This document shows, one piece after another, positions 1 through 9,600 of a stretch of 20,792 nt of DNA. The stretch is from a virus. The notes below the pieces were generated by a model. The model was not told the DNA's origin and ran no database searches. It was given only the letters and a program-made list of their open reading frames with translations. The stretch lies in IMG/VR virus record IMGVR_UViG_3300030090_006110, positions 13,790-34,581 of that record; one strand, written 5' to 3'. The position numbers and the translations under genes are program-made. How positions within the stretch are numbered: position 1 is the stretch's first letter; each line of letters starts with the position of its first letter.

Positions 1-3000
1 AAGGTCGATATTCTTCCGCTGGAGCATCTGGATCTTGGATAAACTTTATGTCAGGTCTTATGTCTCTGCCTGGAGTTTCCATTACTCTTACAAATCTTCT
101 TACCTTATTAACCGAGTCTCTTCTTTTTCTCTTTATTGTTGGAGACTGTCCAGATCCAATTCCCGTTTGAGTAAATGCATTGTAATAATATTCAATTACC
201 GGATTTGATGGATCTGCATTTTCAAATGGTCCAGCGTAATCTTGATCTGGAACACCACCATACACAGTGCCGTTTAAGTTATCCATGTCAGCAAAATCAG
301 GAGCAGAGGATGTCCAATAGTCTCCGGAGAAATCATAACTTGACATTGATTCTGCTAAGAATGCATTAGTTGTCATCTGGTAAATTAAATATGCAAACTC
401 ATCAATAGAAGGAACATATGGATTAAAGAATGTTGCCTCTAGTAATTCTCTATAATTAACTTCGTCAAAGTTGTTATCAGTTTTATATTCAGGACTAAGA
501 AGATTATATAATTCAACTCCATATGAATTATCATTTCCATGATGTCCTCTTAGTTTATCTTCAAGATCATCTTGCCATATTGTATCTTCCAACATATGCG
601 AATGAACTACTAGGCCTCTCTCTGAAGGATAGTCAAATATCTGATCATCATCATGTGCCGGAACACCCTCTCTCCATGCATTGTCGGTTACGATTTCCCG
701 AAGATCTTCCGGTGCATCACAGCCATCATTATTTCCGTTTCTTAAAGCATAAGTGTTCGTATATGGATTATCATTCCAAGTGTGGTTTGTAGTTCCGTCT
801 TCTATGAGATCCCATGCATTGTTGCCAGAATAGGACCACCACCCGTAGGTATTCCAATAACCATCCGACTTACGAGTCAGTGCCGGTCCGAAATACGCGT
901 CTGTGCTGCTAAGATCCTGCGTCGAATTATAATCGTTCTTGCCCCAAACTTTAGATTGCGGTACTCCATCAGTTTCGTCGAAGAAAGAATCTCGACTTGA
1001 AACAAAGATGTGCCAAGAAACTCTGTCATCTCCAACAGGACATTGTGAACATACATTAGTTGGACATCCACTTTCATCACACGCGAGGCCCGGATAATGT
1101 TCACAAAGGCCATACATGCCTGTTTGCTGTTTCAAAGCACATTCCCCGGAGGTAAGGTTTTCTACACAATCTGTATTGTATTCACAACAACACGCACCCG
1201 GAAGATCTTCTTGACTATCATCAATACAACATTCGATTGATGGATCGGTGCATCTAGAGGCAATGCCTTGGAATATTCCTCCTGCTCCAGCACAGGTTTG
1301 AGGTCCAACCTCTTCACAGCCGTCAGGGAAGCAACAAGCACCTGTTGTGTCTATACAACAATCTACTTGCTCACATGCTGCATACTCTTCATAGAAAGTT
1401 CCTCCAGCATTTTCGCATTCCTCTTCAGACAATACCAATCTACACAATCCGCCGAGGCAGCACACTCTGGTTTCATCACAAACAATACATTCTTCATCCA
1501 CCACCGCTGCACAAGTTCCGGGGCAACTTCCGCCCTCTTCCCAATCTGTTCCACCTAAAGCATAACATGATTCTTCATCATAGTTGGTTAGGCAGTTAAG
1601 CATCTGATTTCCTACTGGAACATTGAAGTCAAAACAACATCTTCCTAAAGGTTTATTTTGTGCCTGTTCTGCACAGTTACACTCATCACATTGCTCACAC
1701 ATTGTTTCTGATGCAGAAGGATTGCTATAAATTATTCCATCTATAACTTCAGTTCCGAAACAAGGAATCCAACCATCTGGATAACTATACTCTTCTGTCA
1801 ACGAACTTGGATTCCATCTGACTATGTTCTGGCATTCTGGTTTGCCGCTGGCATTTCCATCCCCAACTGCACGTTGTATTTCCTCGAATGAATTTGCATA
1901 CTCACAGAATACATTTCCACTTAAGCAATAACAACCTATCCACTTTTCCTGAGTATCCGGCACACCTTCTTGGTTGCAGTGTTTAACGTCATATCCTCTC
2001 CAGATTGATCCTAACGCCGTGCATGTGTCCTCATTGCAATAGCTGCATATTGTTCTTGCATTACACTCGCTGTCCATATGACAACAAGATCCCCATTCGG
2101 TGCAAGTATTTGAACCACATGAATTAGTTCCGCATACTGTATTGACTCCCTTGAACGTAGTGGAATAACTTTCGTCTTTATTCCCGAGATAAGAACACTG
2201 TCGTTCTGTTAATTGAATACAATCTACGCACGGCGCTCCCTCATAACTGAAACAACATGCTCCGAGTGGAGGACTTGGACAATCACAGGGATAGTTATTA
2301 CAAGACCAACTGGTATCATCACAGCTTGCGTCGTTTACAAAATATCCAAAGAATTCTTCACATTCCTTTTCAGTTGTTTGAATGCAACCATTCATGGTAC
2401 AACATGCACCATCATTTCCTATACAACCAGTATCTTTGCAAAGAGTCTCAGTAAAGAATTTAGATCCTTCGAGTGCGTCACATTCCTTTGCTGTAATGTA
2501 ATCTCTACAGCCATTTCCGTCCTCGAAGTAAGAATCATGACAACATGCACCTATGTTATCTTCATTGTAAGTATATTCAGTATTTTCTTTAAAACCTATT
2601 ACTGGATTTAATGCGTACCATCTAAACTCTGTGTCTGTTATTGGTTTCCTGATAAAGTGTAAAATATCCACTGAGCCGTAGTCTTCGTTGTTTATATCTG
2701 ACTTGGTGAATTTAGTTTCTTTCCAAGTTCCATATTGATTTGCTTCAGGGAAAATCGGGAACTTCTCAGAAGCATTTGAAGGATCTCCATGATCCCCATA
2801 TTCTCCAAATATTTCATAATCATAATTGATTACTCCAGAATAAGGAGAGTCGGGATCAATGTTTCTGTGATTTCCTGCATCATGCAGAATAAGAGTAAGA
2901 TGCTGAACAATATCATGTGTTACTCCAGTTTCTACAGTAGGATCTGTCCCGTCACCATAAGAACCATATGGTGTGATAGGATCATCGATTGGCATAAAGA

Positions 3001-3934
3001 TTTGTCCGGTTGTTGGACCGCAATAAATCTTTTGAATATTACCATCTTTCAATGAAAGTTGAGTGTTAACTCCGCCGTCAAGATCTGATTCGAATCCGAT
3101 TGGATAAGCAGTATAACCATCATGATGACCGTGTCTCTTAATTATTTCTCTATGATCAATTAGTCTTGCAGTTAAGGCTTCATGATATGCTGATGCGTTC
3201 GATGGAACAGGCCAAGCACTCGCATTCCAGAAAGTATCGGTCGCACCATCACCATATGTAATTCCACTCTGGTATAGAAGTTCCCCAGTCAAACCCATGT
3301 TAACACCATCTGCTGCATTTGCAGATAAACCGCCTATGTGGAGAGTGTGATCATTGGAACCATGTATGTGAATGTCACCTTCAGATTCTAACGTCTTGAA
3401 AGTAACTTGATTATGTAATAGCGGATCCCCTGCTTCCCAATCTTTTGATCCGTCATATGTAAAAGTATTTCCATGTAATATGGATATTCCGCCAAGATTA
3501 ACAATCTTCACAGGTCCAGTTTGTCCTGTTGCTCCAGTTTCTCCTCGAATATCAGCGACGACGCCATTTTGAATATTCATCCCAACATCTGGACTTGGAA
3601 CTTCTAAAGTGAAACCGCCGCCTGTTGATGCCGTTCCTAAGAACAAAAGCAATCTATATTCTGAAGTTATGCCAGTAACACCTGCATACTCATAAAATTC
3701 AGGATTAAAAGTTCCGCCGGTTGGAGATAATGAATTTGGACCGCAGTAACCAAAACCTATTGAAACTGCGCCTTGAGCGCCAGTGGGCCCGGTTGTTCCC
3801 GTACCACCGCATACTCCTGTTGCTCCTGTCCCTGAAGCAAGACAAACTCCACTAACGCAATCGGGACCACAATCACCAGTAGGACCAGTTGCACCGGTCG
3901 GACCTAGAATCATAATATGGGCACTACTACTCAT
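1..3934 (-). CDS. Collagen-like, cysteine-repeat virion fibre protein (3' end outside window)
   Basis: This frame has no stop from the ATG at 3934 to the window edge, giving 1311 visible codons. The start follows an AAGGA Shine-Dalgarno in the 14-base gap after the previous gene. Residues 11-55 are collagen-like G-x-x with GPTG/GATG units, and a short second stretch lies at 131-141. Residues 142-300 look like a beta-rich fibre, with histidine-rich IHIHG and KRHGHHDG segments. Residues 462-944 hold eight cysteine-rich repeats beginning GACC (or GSCC, GRCC, VCC), with about 70 cysteines between 461 and 966. Residues 970-1311 are an acidic, aromatic-rich domain I do not recognise, ending in a basic patch (KRKRR at 1268-1272). 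Its place after the baseplate and fibre genes, and its N-terminus resembling the neighbouring collagen-like protein, suggest an adhesin exposed on the tail or particle. Function is inferred; the reading frame is certain. Confidence 0.85.
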   Translation of the reverse strand, partial: MSSSAHIMILGPTGATGPTGDCGPDCVSGVCLASGTGATGVCGGTGTTGPTGAQGAVSIGFGYCGPNSLSPTGGTFNPEFYEYAGVTGITSEYRLLLFLGTASTGGGFTLEVPSPDVGMNIQNGVVADIRGETGATGQTGPVKIVNLGGISILHGNTFTYDGSKDWEAGDPLLHNQVTFKTLESEGDIHIHGSNDHTLHIGGLSANAADGVNMGLTGELLYQSGITYGDGATDTFWNASAWPVPSNASAYHEALTARLIDHREIIKRHGHHDGYTAYPIGFESDLDGGVNTQLSLKDGNIQKIYCGPTTGQIFMPIDDPITPYGSYGDGTDPTVETGVTHDIVQHLTLILHDAGNHRNIDPDSPYSGVINYDYEIFGEYGDHGDPSNASEKFPIFPEANQYGTWKETKFTKSDINNEDYGSVDILHFIRKPITDTEFRWYALNPVIGFKENTEYTYNEDNIGACCHDSYFEDGNGCRDYITAKECDALEGSKFFTETLCKDTGCIGNDGACCTMNGCIQTTEKECEEFFGYFVNDASCDDTSWSCNNYPCDCPSPPLGACCFSYEGAPCVDCIQLTERQCSYLGNKDESYSTTFKGVNTVCGTNSCGSNTCTEWGSCCHMDSECNARTICSYCNEDTCTALGSIWRGYDVKHCNQEGVPDTQEKWIGCYCLSGNVFCEYANSFEEIQRAVGDGNASGKPECQNIVRWNPSSLTEEYSYPDGWIPCFGTEVIDGIIYSNPSASETMCEQCDECNCAEQAQNKPLGRCCFDFNVPVGNQMLNCLTNYDEESCYALGGTDWEEGGSCPGTCAAVVDEECIVCDETRVCCLGGLCRLVLSEEECENAGGTFYEEYAACEQVDCCIDTTGACCFPDGCEEVGPQTCAGAGGIFQGIASRCTDPSIECCIDDSQEDLPGACCCEYNTDCVENLTSGECALKQQTGMYGLCEHYPGLACDESGCPTNVCSQCPVGDDRVSWHIFVSSRDSFFDETDGVPQSKVWGKNDYNSTQDLSSTDAYFGPALTRKSDGYWNTYGWWSYSGNNAWDLIEDGTTNHTWNDNPYTNTYALRNGNNDGCDAPEDLREIVTDNAWREGVPAHDDDQIFDYPSERGLVVHSHMLEDTIWQDDLEDKLRGHHGNDNSYGVELYNLLSPEYKTDNNFDEVNYRELLEATFFNPYVPSIDEFAYLIYQMTTNAFLAESMSSYDFSGDYWTSSAPDFADMDNLNGTVYGGVPDQDYAGPFENADPSNPVIEYYYNAFTQTGIGSGQSPTIKRKRRDSVNKVRRFVRVMETPGRDIRPDIKFIQDPDAPAEEYRP
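1103..2551 (-). repeat. Array of eight GACC-type cysteine repeats (protein level)
   Basis: Within the left-end fibre protein, units start at residues 462, 509, 558, 615, 764, 824, 865 and 913. Each begins with a CC pair, usually GACC, followed by a cysteine a few residues on, then an E-C or similar pair, often a GG-x-F/W or F/W-G segment, and a closing cysteine. Units are about 30-44 residues. Units 4 and 5 are separated by about 100 residues of irregular cysteine-rich sequence. The repeats are diverged in sequence and do not look like recent tandem DNA duplications. Similar GACC-x-C-x-EC repeats occur, as I recall, in secreted proteins of some environmental bacteria such as planctomycetes. 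Confidence 0.8.
3770..3904 (-). repeat. Collagen-like G-x-x stretch
   Basis: Residues 11-55 of the left-end protein are built from GPTG, GATG and GTTG units broken by short cysteine-containing segments (DCGPDC, VCGG). Collagen-like stretches in phage fibres usually form trimeric rods. The cysteines inside it are uncommon and could cross-link the trimer, which is inference. Confidence 0.75.
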
Positions 3935-3948
3935 TTACTAATCCTTAA

Positions 3949-5142
3949 CTAGATTGGTTGTGGGAAGTCAAATGGACTTTTCCCTTCGCCTCTAACATAA
4001 AAACCATACCATTCATTTCTTCCTGATCCGATATCTTCCGTTCCAATACTTATGAACTGTATAATATCTATTCCGTTTGTTAACATCGGTTGTGCATTAA
4101 AAGGGAATTTCCAATTTTTAGGAAACACTTCATCATAGGAATATAAAATAAATTCACCTTCCTCATTTGTGCAATCTGTTCTAATTTTTCTAGAGCCGTT
4201 GTTATCTGCATTTTCTAATAACATTGTAAATCCTAAAGAGGTATTTTTACCAAATGCATTTTCATATTCATTTACATTTCCCTGATAACCAGACGTATCT
4301 ACCACTCTGATAAAAGGTCTTTCTGATTCGGAAGGAATGTAACCAAAATATTTTCTATAATCATCAAGTGGTTTGATTACCCAATAATTGCCTTTTGATT
4401 TATTAGCTTTTGCAGCATCAAGAGATAATAGATCCATAGGATTAATTTTATAAACGAAAGTGTTTGTGTCGCATACCCATTCCGATGGAGATATTCTGCC
4501 AGAAACTTCATCATATTTTTTAGTCGTTACACTTAAAGCAAAGGTAGGACCTGGATAATACTTTGTAAGGGTTGCTCCACATAAACCAGTTCCTCCTCCA
4601 TTATTTTGGAAGAATAGCAACTCCCCTGTTGTTCCCTGTGGCACCTGAGCGACATTTTCAGAATTATATCCAATTTTAATTACTGATCCAGCATAAACTT
4701 GTCTTCCGTCAGAGTCCGTCGTATACTTATCTTCTTCTGTTACAACAACTCCACCGCCGCCAGTCAGTCCTCTTAGATATAAGGTTCCTTCGGTCGATTC
4801 CGCAAAGAAAGATCCACCTGTAACCTGTCCAACATTTTCGCCATATAAATGGTAAATCGATTCACCAGTTGGACCTCTAAAGAATCCTCCGTCTGATGTT
4901 TGACCTCCTGCGTATTGAACAATGAGATGATGAGCGTTTCCTCCAGTGCTTGTATATGTCACACCGATAATGTGCGGTCCTGTAGAACCAGTTGGACCTG
5001 TTGCACCAGTGGGACCAGTTGATCCTGTATGACCAGTTGCTCCTGTAGCAACACTAGCACTTCCTGTATGACCAGTTGGTCCTACAGGCCCAATTTCAAA
5101 AGGATGGGCGCTAACTGTGTTTACTAGGGAAGGAAAACTCAT
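3949..5142 (-). CDS. Collagen-like tail fibre protein, 397 aa
   Basis: The ATG at 5142 follows AAGGA with 9 bases of spacing in a 15-base gap after the tail-collar gene. Residues 18-57 are a collagen-like stretch of GPTG, GHTG, GATG and GSTG units. Residues 58-190 are glycine-rich and beta-like, with further short GPTG and GGGG loops. Residues 200-397 are a more ordinary globular domain with many aromatic and charged residues (for example the YRKYFGYIP segment near 262-270). I do not recognise that C-terminal domain; its position at the end of a collagen rod suits a receptor-binding or capping head. Its N-terminus (SAH, then IGPVGPTG) resembles that of the next gene (SSAH, then ILGPTG), so the two may be paralogous at the attachment end. 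Fibre assignment is likely; the exact role is unknown. Confidence 0.85.
   Translation of the reverse strand: MSFPSLVNTVSAHPFEIGPVGPTGHTGSASVATGATGHTGSTGPTGATGPTGSTGPHIIGVTYTSTGGNAHHLIVQYAGGQTSDGGFFRGPTGESIYHLYGENVGQVTGGSFFAESTEGTLYLRGLTGGGGVVVTEEDKYTTDSDGRQVYAGSVIKIGYNSENVAQVPQGTTGELLFFQNNGGGTGLCGATLTKYYPGPTFALSVTTKKYDEVSGRISPSEWVCDTNTFVYKINPMDLLSLDAAKANKSKGNYWVIKPLDDYRKYFGYIPSESERPFIRVVDTSGYQGNVNEYENAFGKNTSLGFTMLLENADNNGSRKIRTDCTNEEGEFILYSYDEVFPKNWKFPFNAQPMLTNGIDIIQFISIGTEDIGSGRNEWYGFYVRGEGKSPFDFPQPI
4972..5091 (-). repeat. Collagen-like G-x-x stretch
   Basis: Residues 18-57 of the 397-aa fibre consist of near-perfect glycine triplets using P, T, H, S and A at the other positions, with one interruption (SASVAT). 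Such short stretches are typical of trimeric rods in phage fibres. Confidence 0.8.
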
Positions 5143-5157
5143 ATATTAAAGTCCTTC

Positions 5158-6666
5158 CTATTCTGTGTTGTCGATCTTGAGAATTCCAGAATCGTTATAT
5201 ACTTCTTGATATTCTGTGGTTAGTGAATCTGTTGGCAAACCAGTCAACTTAAGTTGTTTAACTTCCAACTTATCAATTAACGAAGCGTATGCAGTTGGAT
5301 CAACTCTCACTATCCAATTAACCGTCATATATGGTGGTAAGTTAGATTGTTTCAACGCCCATCCAAATTCTAAATCGATAGGAGTTCCAAACTTATCAGC
5401 AAGTCCTAAGTTTCCTCCACCGCCGTCTTCGTTTTCTTTTGCAGAACCAGTAAGTCTGAAATCACGATGACCGCCATATGTTCCTACAACATCAGGCTGT
5501 GTGTCACCAAAATCATCATCAAATCTAACTGGTTTTTCTTGACCTCCAAGTAAACTTCTTCCTCTTAAATCAGGAGGCAACACAGAATATACTCCAGGCG
5601 TAACGTCACCAGTATAATTTAAAGCAGAATATTCCCCTTGACCTCTTGAAGTTATTATGACTGATGTTCCAGTAGTGCTATGTTCAAATTCTGCTAATGT
5701 TTGTACTGGAGAAAATTCTTTATCAATTTCATCGACTTCACTTCCTCTAGTTGTGGAATTTTGTTTTTCATAAAAATTAGAATTTTCACTGTAAGGAATT
5801 AAATCTCCAAGGAAAGTATTATCCCAAGTCTGCTTGACATAAACTTCAGTTGTAATGCTATCAGTGATAGACACAGTTGCTACTACAATTCCGGAAATAG
5901 TTCTTATATTATTTCCTTGTCCTATCACTTGTCTTACTTTATCTCCCACAGCGGGAGTAGCTTTTAGATTTAATCTCTCTATCCATCCATATTTTTTACC
6001 GACTGCGGAATAGTATTCAGGGTATGTGGTAATATTGAAACCCGGAATTTGATTAGAATCTAAATACCCCTCTCCATCACAATATGCCCACCCAGTTGGA
6101 ACCGCAGTCTTTTCTCCAAGATACGCTTGAATTGTTCCGGGAGGAGTTAAGTTTCCAAGAGATACTGCAATATTTCCTCCGAGTAAACTGCCAACATAAT
6201 TTGTCACACAGCCAAAAATACGATCATTGGCATCATGTGCAATTCGAGTCATAACAGGCTTTGCAACCCACCCTGTTGTAGTGGGCCTTTCGGTTGTCAT
6301 CCACCCAGCAGTATAACCACTTAGGAAATAAACATCATCTTGTGTTGCTCCCGGAGCAAGAATGCCTGTGGTGTTGCTAAAGAAACTAGTCATGTTAACA
6401 ATACCACCGACACACAATTCAAAATCATTTGAACCTATAACTTGAGAAACAATACCAACTACTTCTGCATTGTAAGCATTGTTTGCTTGTGCGGCAGTGT
6501 AACCATAAGTATGACCATCCAATGCACTGTTCCATCGAAGAACGGTTCCAATAGTGAAGCCGTGATTTGCTTGATGCACGTTGACTGCAATTTTACTGGA
6601 CGTTGCAGCATTATTGTCAGTAAGACAAACATGAGGTTGTAAACTTGAAGAATTTGTTATTGCCAT
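5158..6666 (-). CDS. Tail-collar domain fibre protein, 502 aa
   Basis: The ATG at 6666 follows a GGAG Shine-Dalgarno with 8 bases of spacing. Residues 30-165 are a beta module (HGFTIG, EVVGIVS, VYFLS, VAKPVM) that also occurs twice in the preceding fibre. Residues 175-201 match the phage tail-collar signature: PPGTIQAYLG, then GWAYCDGEGY. The second half of the collar signature, LPPDLRGRSLLGG, is at 363-375, followed by GGH at 398-400 and LPPYMTVNWIVRV at 443-455. In typical collar proteins only about 25-40 residues separate CDG from PDLRGR; here about 165 do, including an inserted block near 227-360. The last 40 residues (from about 463) look like a short helical or coiled tail. By family it would be a short tail fibre or collar protein that contacts the host surface; it could equally be a receptor-tip subunit. 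Confidence 0.88.
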   Translation of the reverse strand: MAITNSSSLQPHVCLTDNNAATSSKIAVNVHQANHGFTIGTVLRWNSALDGHTYGYTAAQANNAYNAEVVGIVSQVIGSNDFELCVGGIVNMTSFFSNTTGILAPGATQDDVYFLSGYTAGWMTTERPTTTGWVAKPVMTRIAHDANDRIFGCVTNYVGSLLGGNIAVSLGNLTPPGTIQAYLGEKTAVPTGWAYCDGEGYLDSNQIPGFNITTYPEYYSAVGKKYGWIERLNLKATPAVGDKVRQVIGQGNNIRTISGIVVATVSITDSITTEVYVKQTWDNTFLGDLIPYSENSNFYEKQNSTTRGSEVDEIDKEFSPVQTLAEFEHSTTGTSVIITSRGQGEYSALNYTGDVTPGVYSVLPPDLRGRSLLGGQEKPVRFDDDFGDTQPDVVGTYGGHRDFRLTGSAKENEDGGGGNLGLADKFGTPIDLEFGWALKQSNLPPYMTVNWIVRVDPTAYASLIDKLEVKQLKLTGLPTDSLTTEYQEVYNDSGILKIDNTE

Positions 6667-6682
6667 TTATTGGACTCCGTTA

Positions 6683-9600
6683 TTAGTCTATACTTTCACT
6701 TACTTCTGTTGGTAGAGCATTGTTATATTCAGCGTCAGCAACATAGTGAACTACTACATTATCTAGGGGATTCGCACCATAGAAAATATTAATTCTTAGA
6801 CCAGCCGGACTTCCTGAAGTGCATCCAATATTTTCGGCATTTGCATTATTTATCCTATTAATTCCGAGAATATCTGTGGTGCCTGCGGCATACCTCAAAT
6901 CTCTTCCTATATCTGCATTAAAGCCTTCATTTATAATTCCAGAAGGAGAATACAACGTACACGATTCTGGCGTTTTTCTCATCGATCGGTCAAACTGATG
7001 TATGTGAGTCTTAGATGCAGGAACTATAAAGTGAATTCCAGATGGATTCGGTAAACCATTTTCGATTGTGTTTGTTCCCGGAATATCACCATAATCATAA
7101 CTTGTCTGATAGAACTCTTTACATTTCTTCAACTCTGTCTTTTCGTCCACACGATCAAAGAGAGTAGAGAAATTACTTCTTTCTAATTTAAATTGCGACA
7201 GGTGAAGATTATGATTAAAGTAAATATTCTTTTCTGTGCCATTAGGTAAAGAAGTAAGCTGTGTATAAATTCCTAGAGATGAGAAATGATCTCCACTAAA
7301 TCCATGAGTGATTCCATGATTTGAACCAGAGGCACCAGACTCGTTACTTATTTCAGGAACGAAGAATGCATACTGATATTTTTGCCAGTTTGGAGTAACT
7401 TGGAAATCTGTAATTGGAGTTATGATTTCATTGGCAGTTATTCCTCTAGCATCGAGTGCATCTTGACCAGTTGCGCCGGGAACACACCCAGTTGTTCCCG
7501 TTAAGTTCTGAGTCCAAGCTAAGTGACATGTTCCAGTCGAACCACCCTTCGCGTAGAAAGATGCAGTCATGATATTTCCTGCATGTGAAGTTACATCTGG
7601 GAATCTTTGTTCCACCTTGCAATATTCGTTACTATTTGTTCCTCCGTGGAAATTAATCTTGCCACGAACGGTTGAATAATAAATTGGATGTCCCTCTACA
7701 TCTGTCTGTTTTCTATCAAAATCATCTCTTCTTAAAACGTAATCGAAAGTTCTATGTGTTCCAGAGCTTGCGCCGGTTCCATATAATTCCATTATGAGAG
7801 GATTGCCGGCATGAGAACCAGTTCCAGTCTGAGAAACTCTTAGCCATCTATCTGCAAAGTAAGTATGATCTGTTGCAGTATGACCACTAGCACCAGTTGT
7901 TCCTAAACCTCTTTGCCAAATTCCAAAATCGGGATTTGTGATAAAGTTTCTATTTACTCTTTCAGCGTTATCATAAGTAAATCCAGTTGCACCAGTTGGT
8001 CCTAGTAAATTAAGATCTAAACCAGGCTGTGCAGGTTCGGCACCTCTCTGACGAGTATCTCCCGCACCCATTGGATTGGTAACGAAGTCCGGACTGTCTG
8101 GATTCATGATAACTTTTGTTCCCGACAAAGCATCGAATACCTTTACAGACAATGATCCTTCTTGTGTCTTCGTTGCATTACCATTTGATCCTAAGAAATA
8201 AGTGCCAGGATTATCAAAGTTAGTAAAGTTGGAATCTAAAATCACTGTTCCTTGTGTGGTAATTTCCATAATTCCCAAAGCAGTGTCAATGAAACTTACC
8301 ATTCCAATTACATGTGACGTACTAAGCTCCACATTGCTTGCTAATTTCAAACCGGATGGATTGCCATCAGTTGTATCATAAGTAACAAGATTTCCTTTCG
8401 TAAACGCAGGATCGGAACCGTGGGTATATGTGTTCTGGAAGAAGATAGATCTTGATCCAGTCGATCCTCCAGAACAACCTGTAGGATTGTTATACTGACC
8501 TCTATAATTTAGAATGACGCCGCTATTTGTTCCTGTTGCAATCATCATTGGTTTGTTTATATTACCAGTAACGATTGGTTCCGTAGACTGTATTTTTCCT
8601 TGATCAGCTACTGCGGCTGAAACTGCTAAGAAGTAAACTTGTCCCGGAGTCAATCCAGATGCAGCACTTTCAATAATGATATCATTCCACGCTGAGTTTC
8701 TGGACTCTTCAAGCTCTCCTAAGAATGTTATATCGAAAGTATCTTTATCAATATATTTTGATACCATACCTAGAGCATCCGCGGCATAAATTCCATCGCC
8801 CGATTCTGTTTCAAAGTCTCCAGCAGCCGAAGCATATGTGTATCCGTTGACTGCATCATACCGGAGACAATGGCCGAAAGTAAATCCGTGATCTGTTTTT
8901 GTTACTCTCTTCTTATTAGAACCCTTGTAGATATTGACATAACCTTTATCATCGAATTCAAGAAGTCCGCCGGCCGTATTTCCTATAACTAGTGCGCCGG
9001 TTACGCCCTTAACTCCTCTCCAGGCCTGTCCAGTTACACCAGAAACTCCTCCACGACCATCAATATCCATCCAGTTAGCACGGGATAATGTAGGACCAAA
9101 GAATATTCTTACAACCCCACCTTCAGCCGAGTCTGTGTCTGCTGAGAACAGAAGATTTTTATAATCGTTTGTTGGACCACTGTAACCATAAGGACCGGAT
9201 GGATAATCTCCACCAGTGCTTCCGAAACGATATGTTCCTGCTGGACCTTCCCCGCCACCTGTTGTACCACAGAATACTTGATTGTGGATTAACTTACCTT
9301 CTAGCCACAATCCTTCTTTGGTTCTCCACATATTGTTTTTATGAATCCAATAAGGTCTATCAAAAACAAAAGCGTCATCTGGGTCAGCAGATGCACTCTC
9401 ATCTTCCAATAGCCCAATGCTTGCAGGATCAGGTCCAGTTGCATAACCTCCGATTATAAGTCCACTATAATCTCCAACAGAAGCCCCCGCTTCATTATGA
9501 TTTAATATTACTAAACTTTCATTTACATTAAAGTTGCCTGTAACTTTTCCGGGATTAGCTGTTCCACCAATGGTCGCATCACCAACTTTAAGAGATTTAC

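Noticed and set aside
2213-2611. Plus-strand 132-codon open frame
   Set aside because: Antisense to the cysteine repeats; the open frame and its repeated threonines and cysteines mirror the repeated coding opposite.
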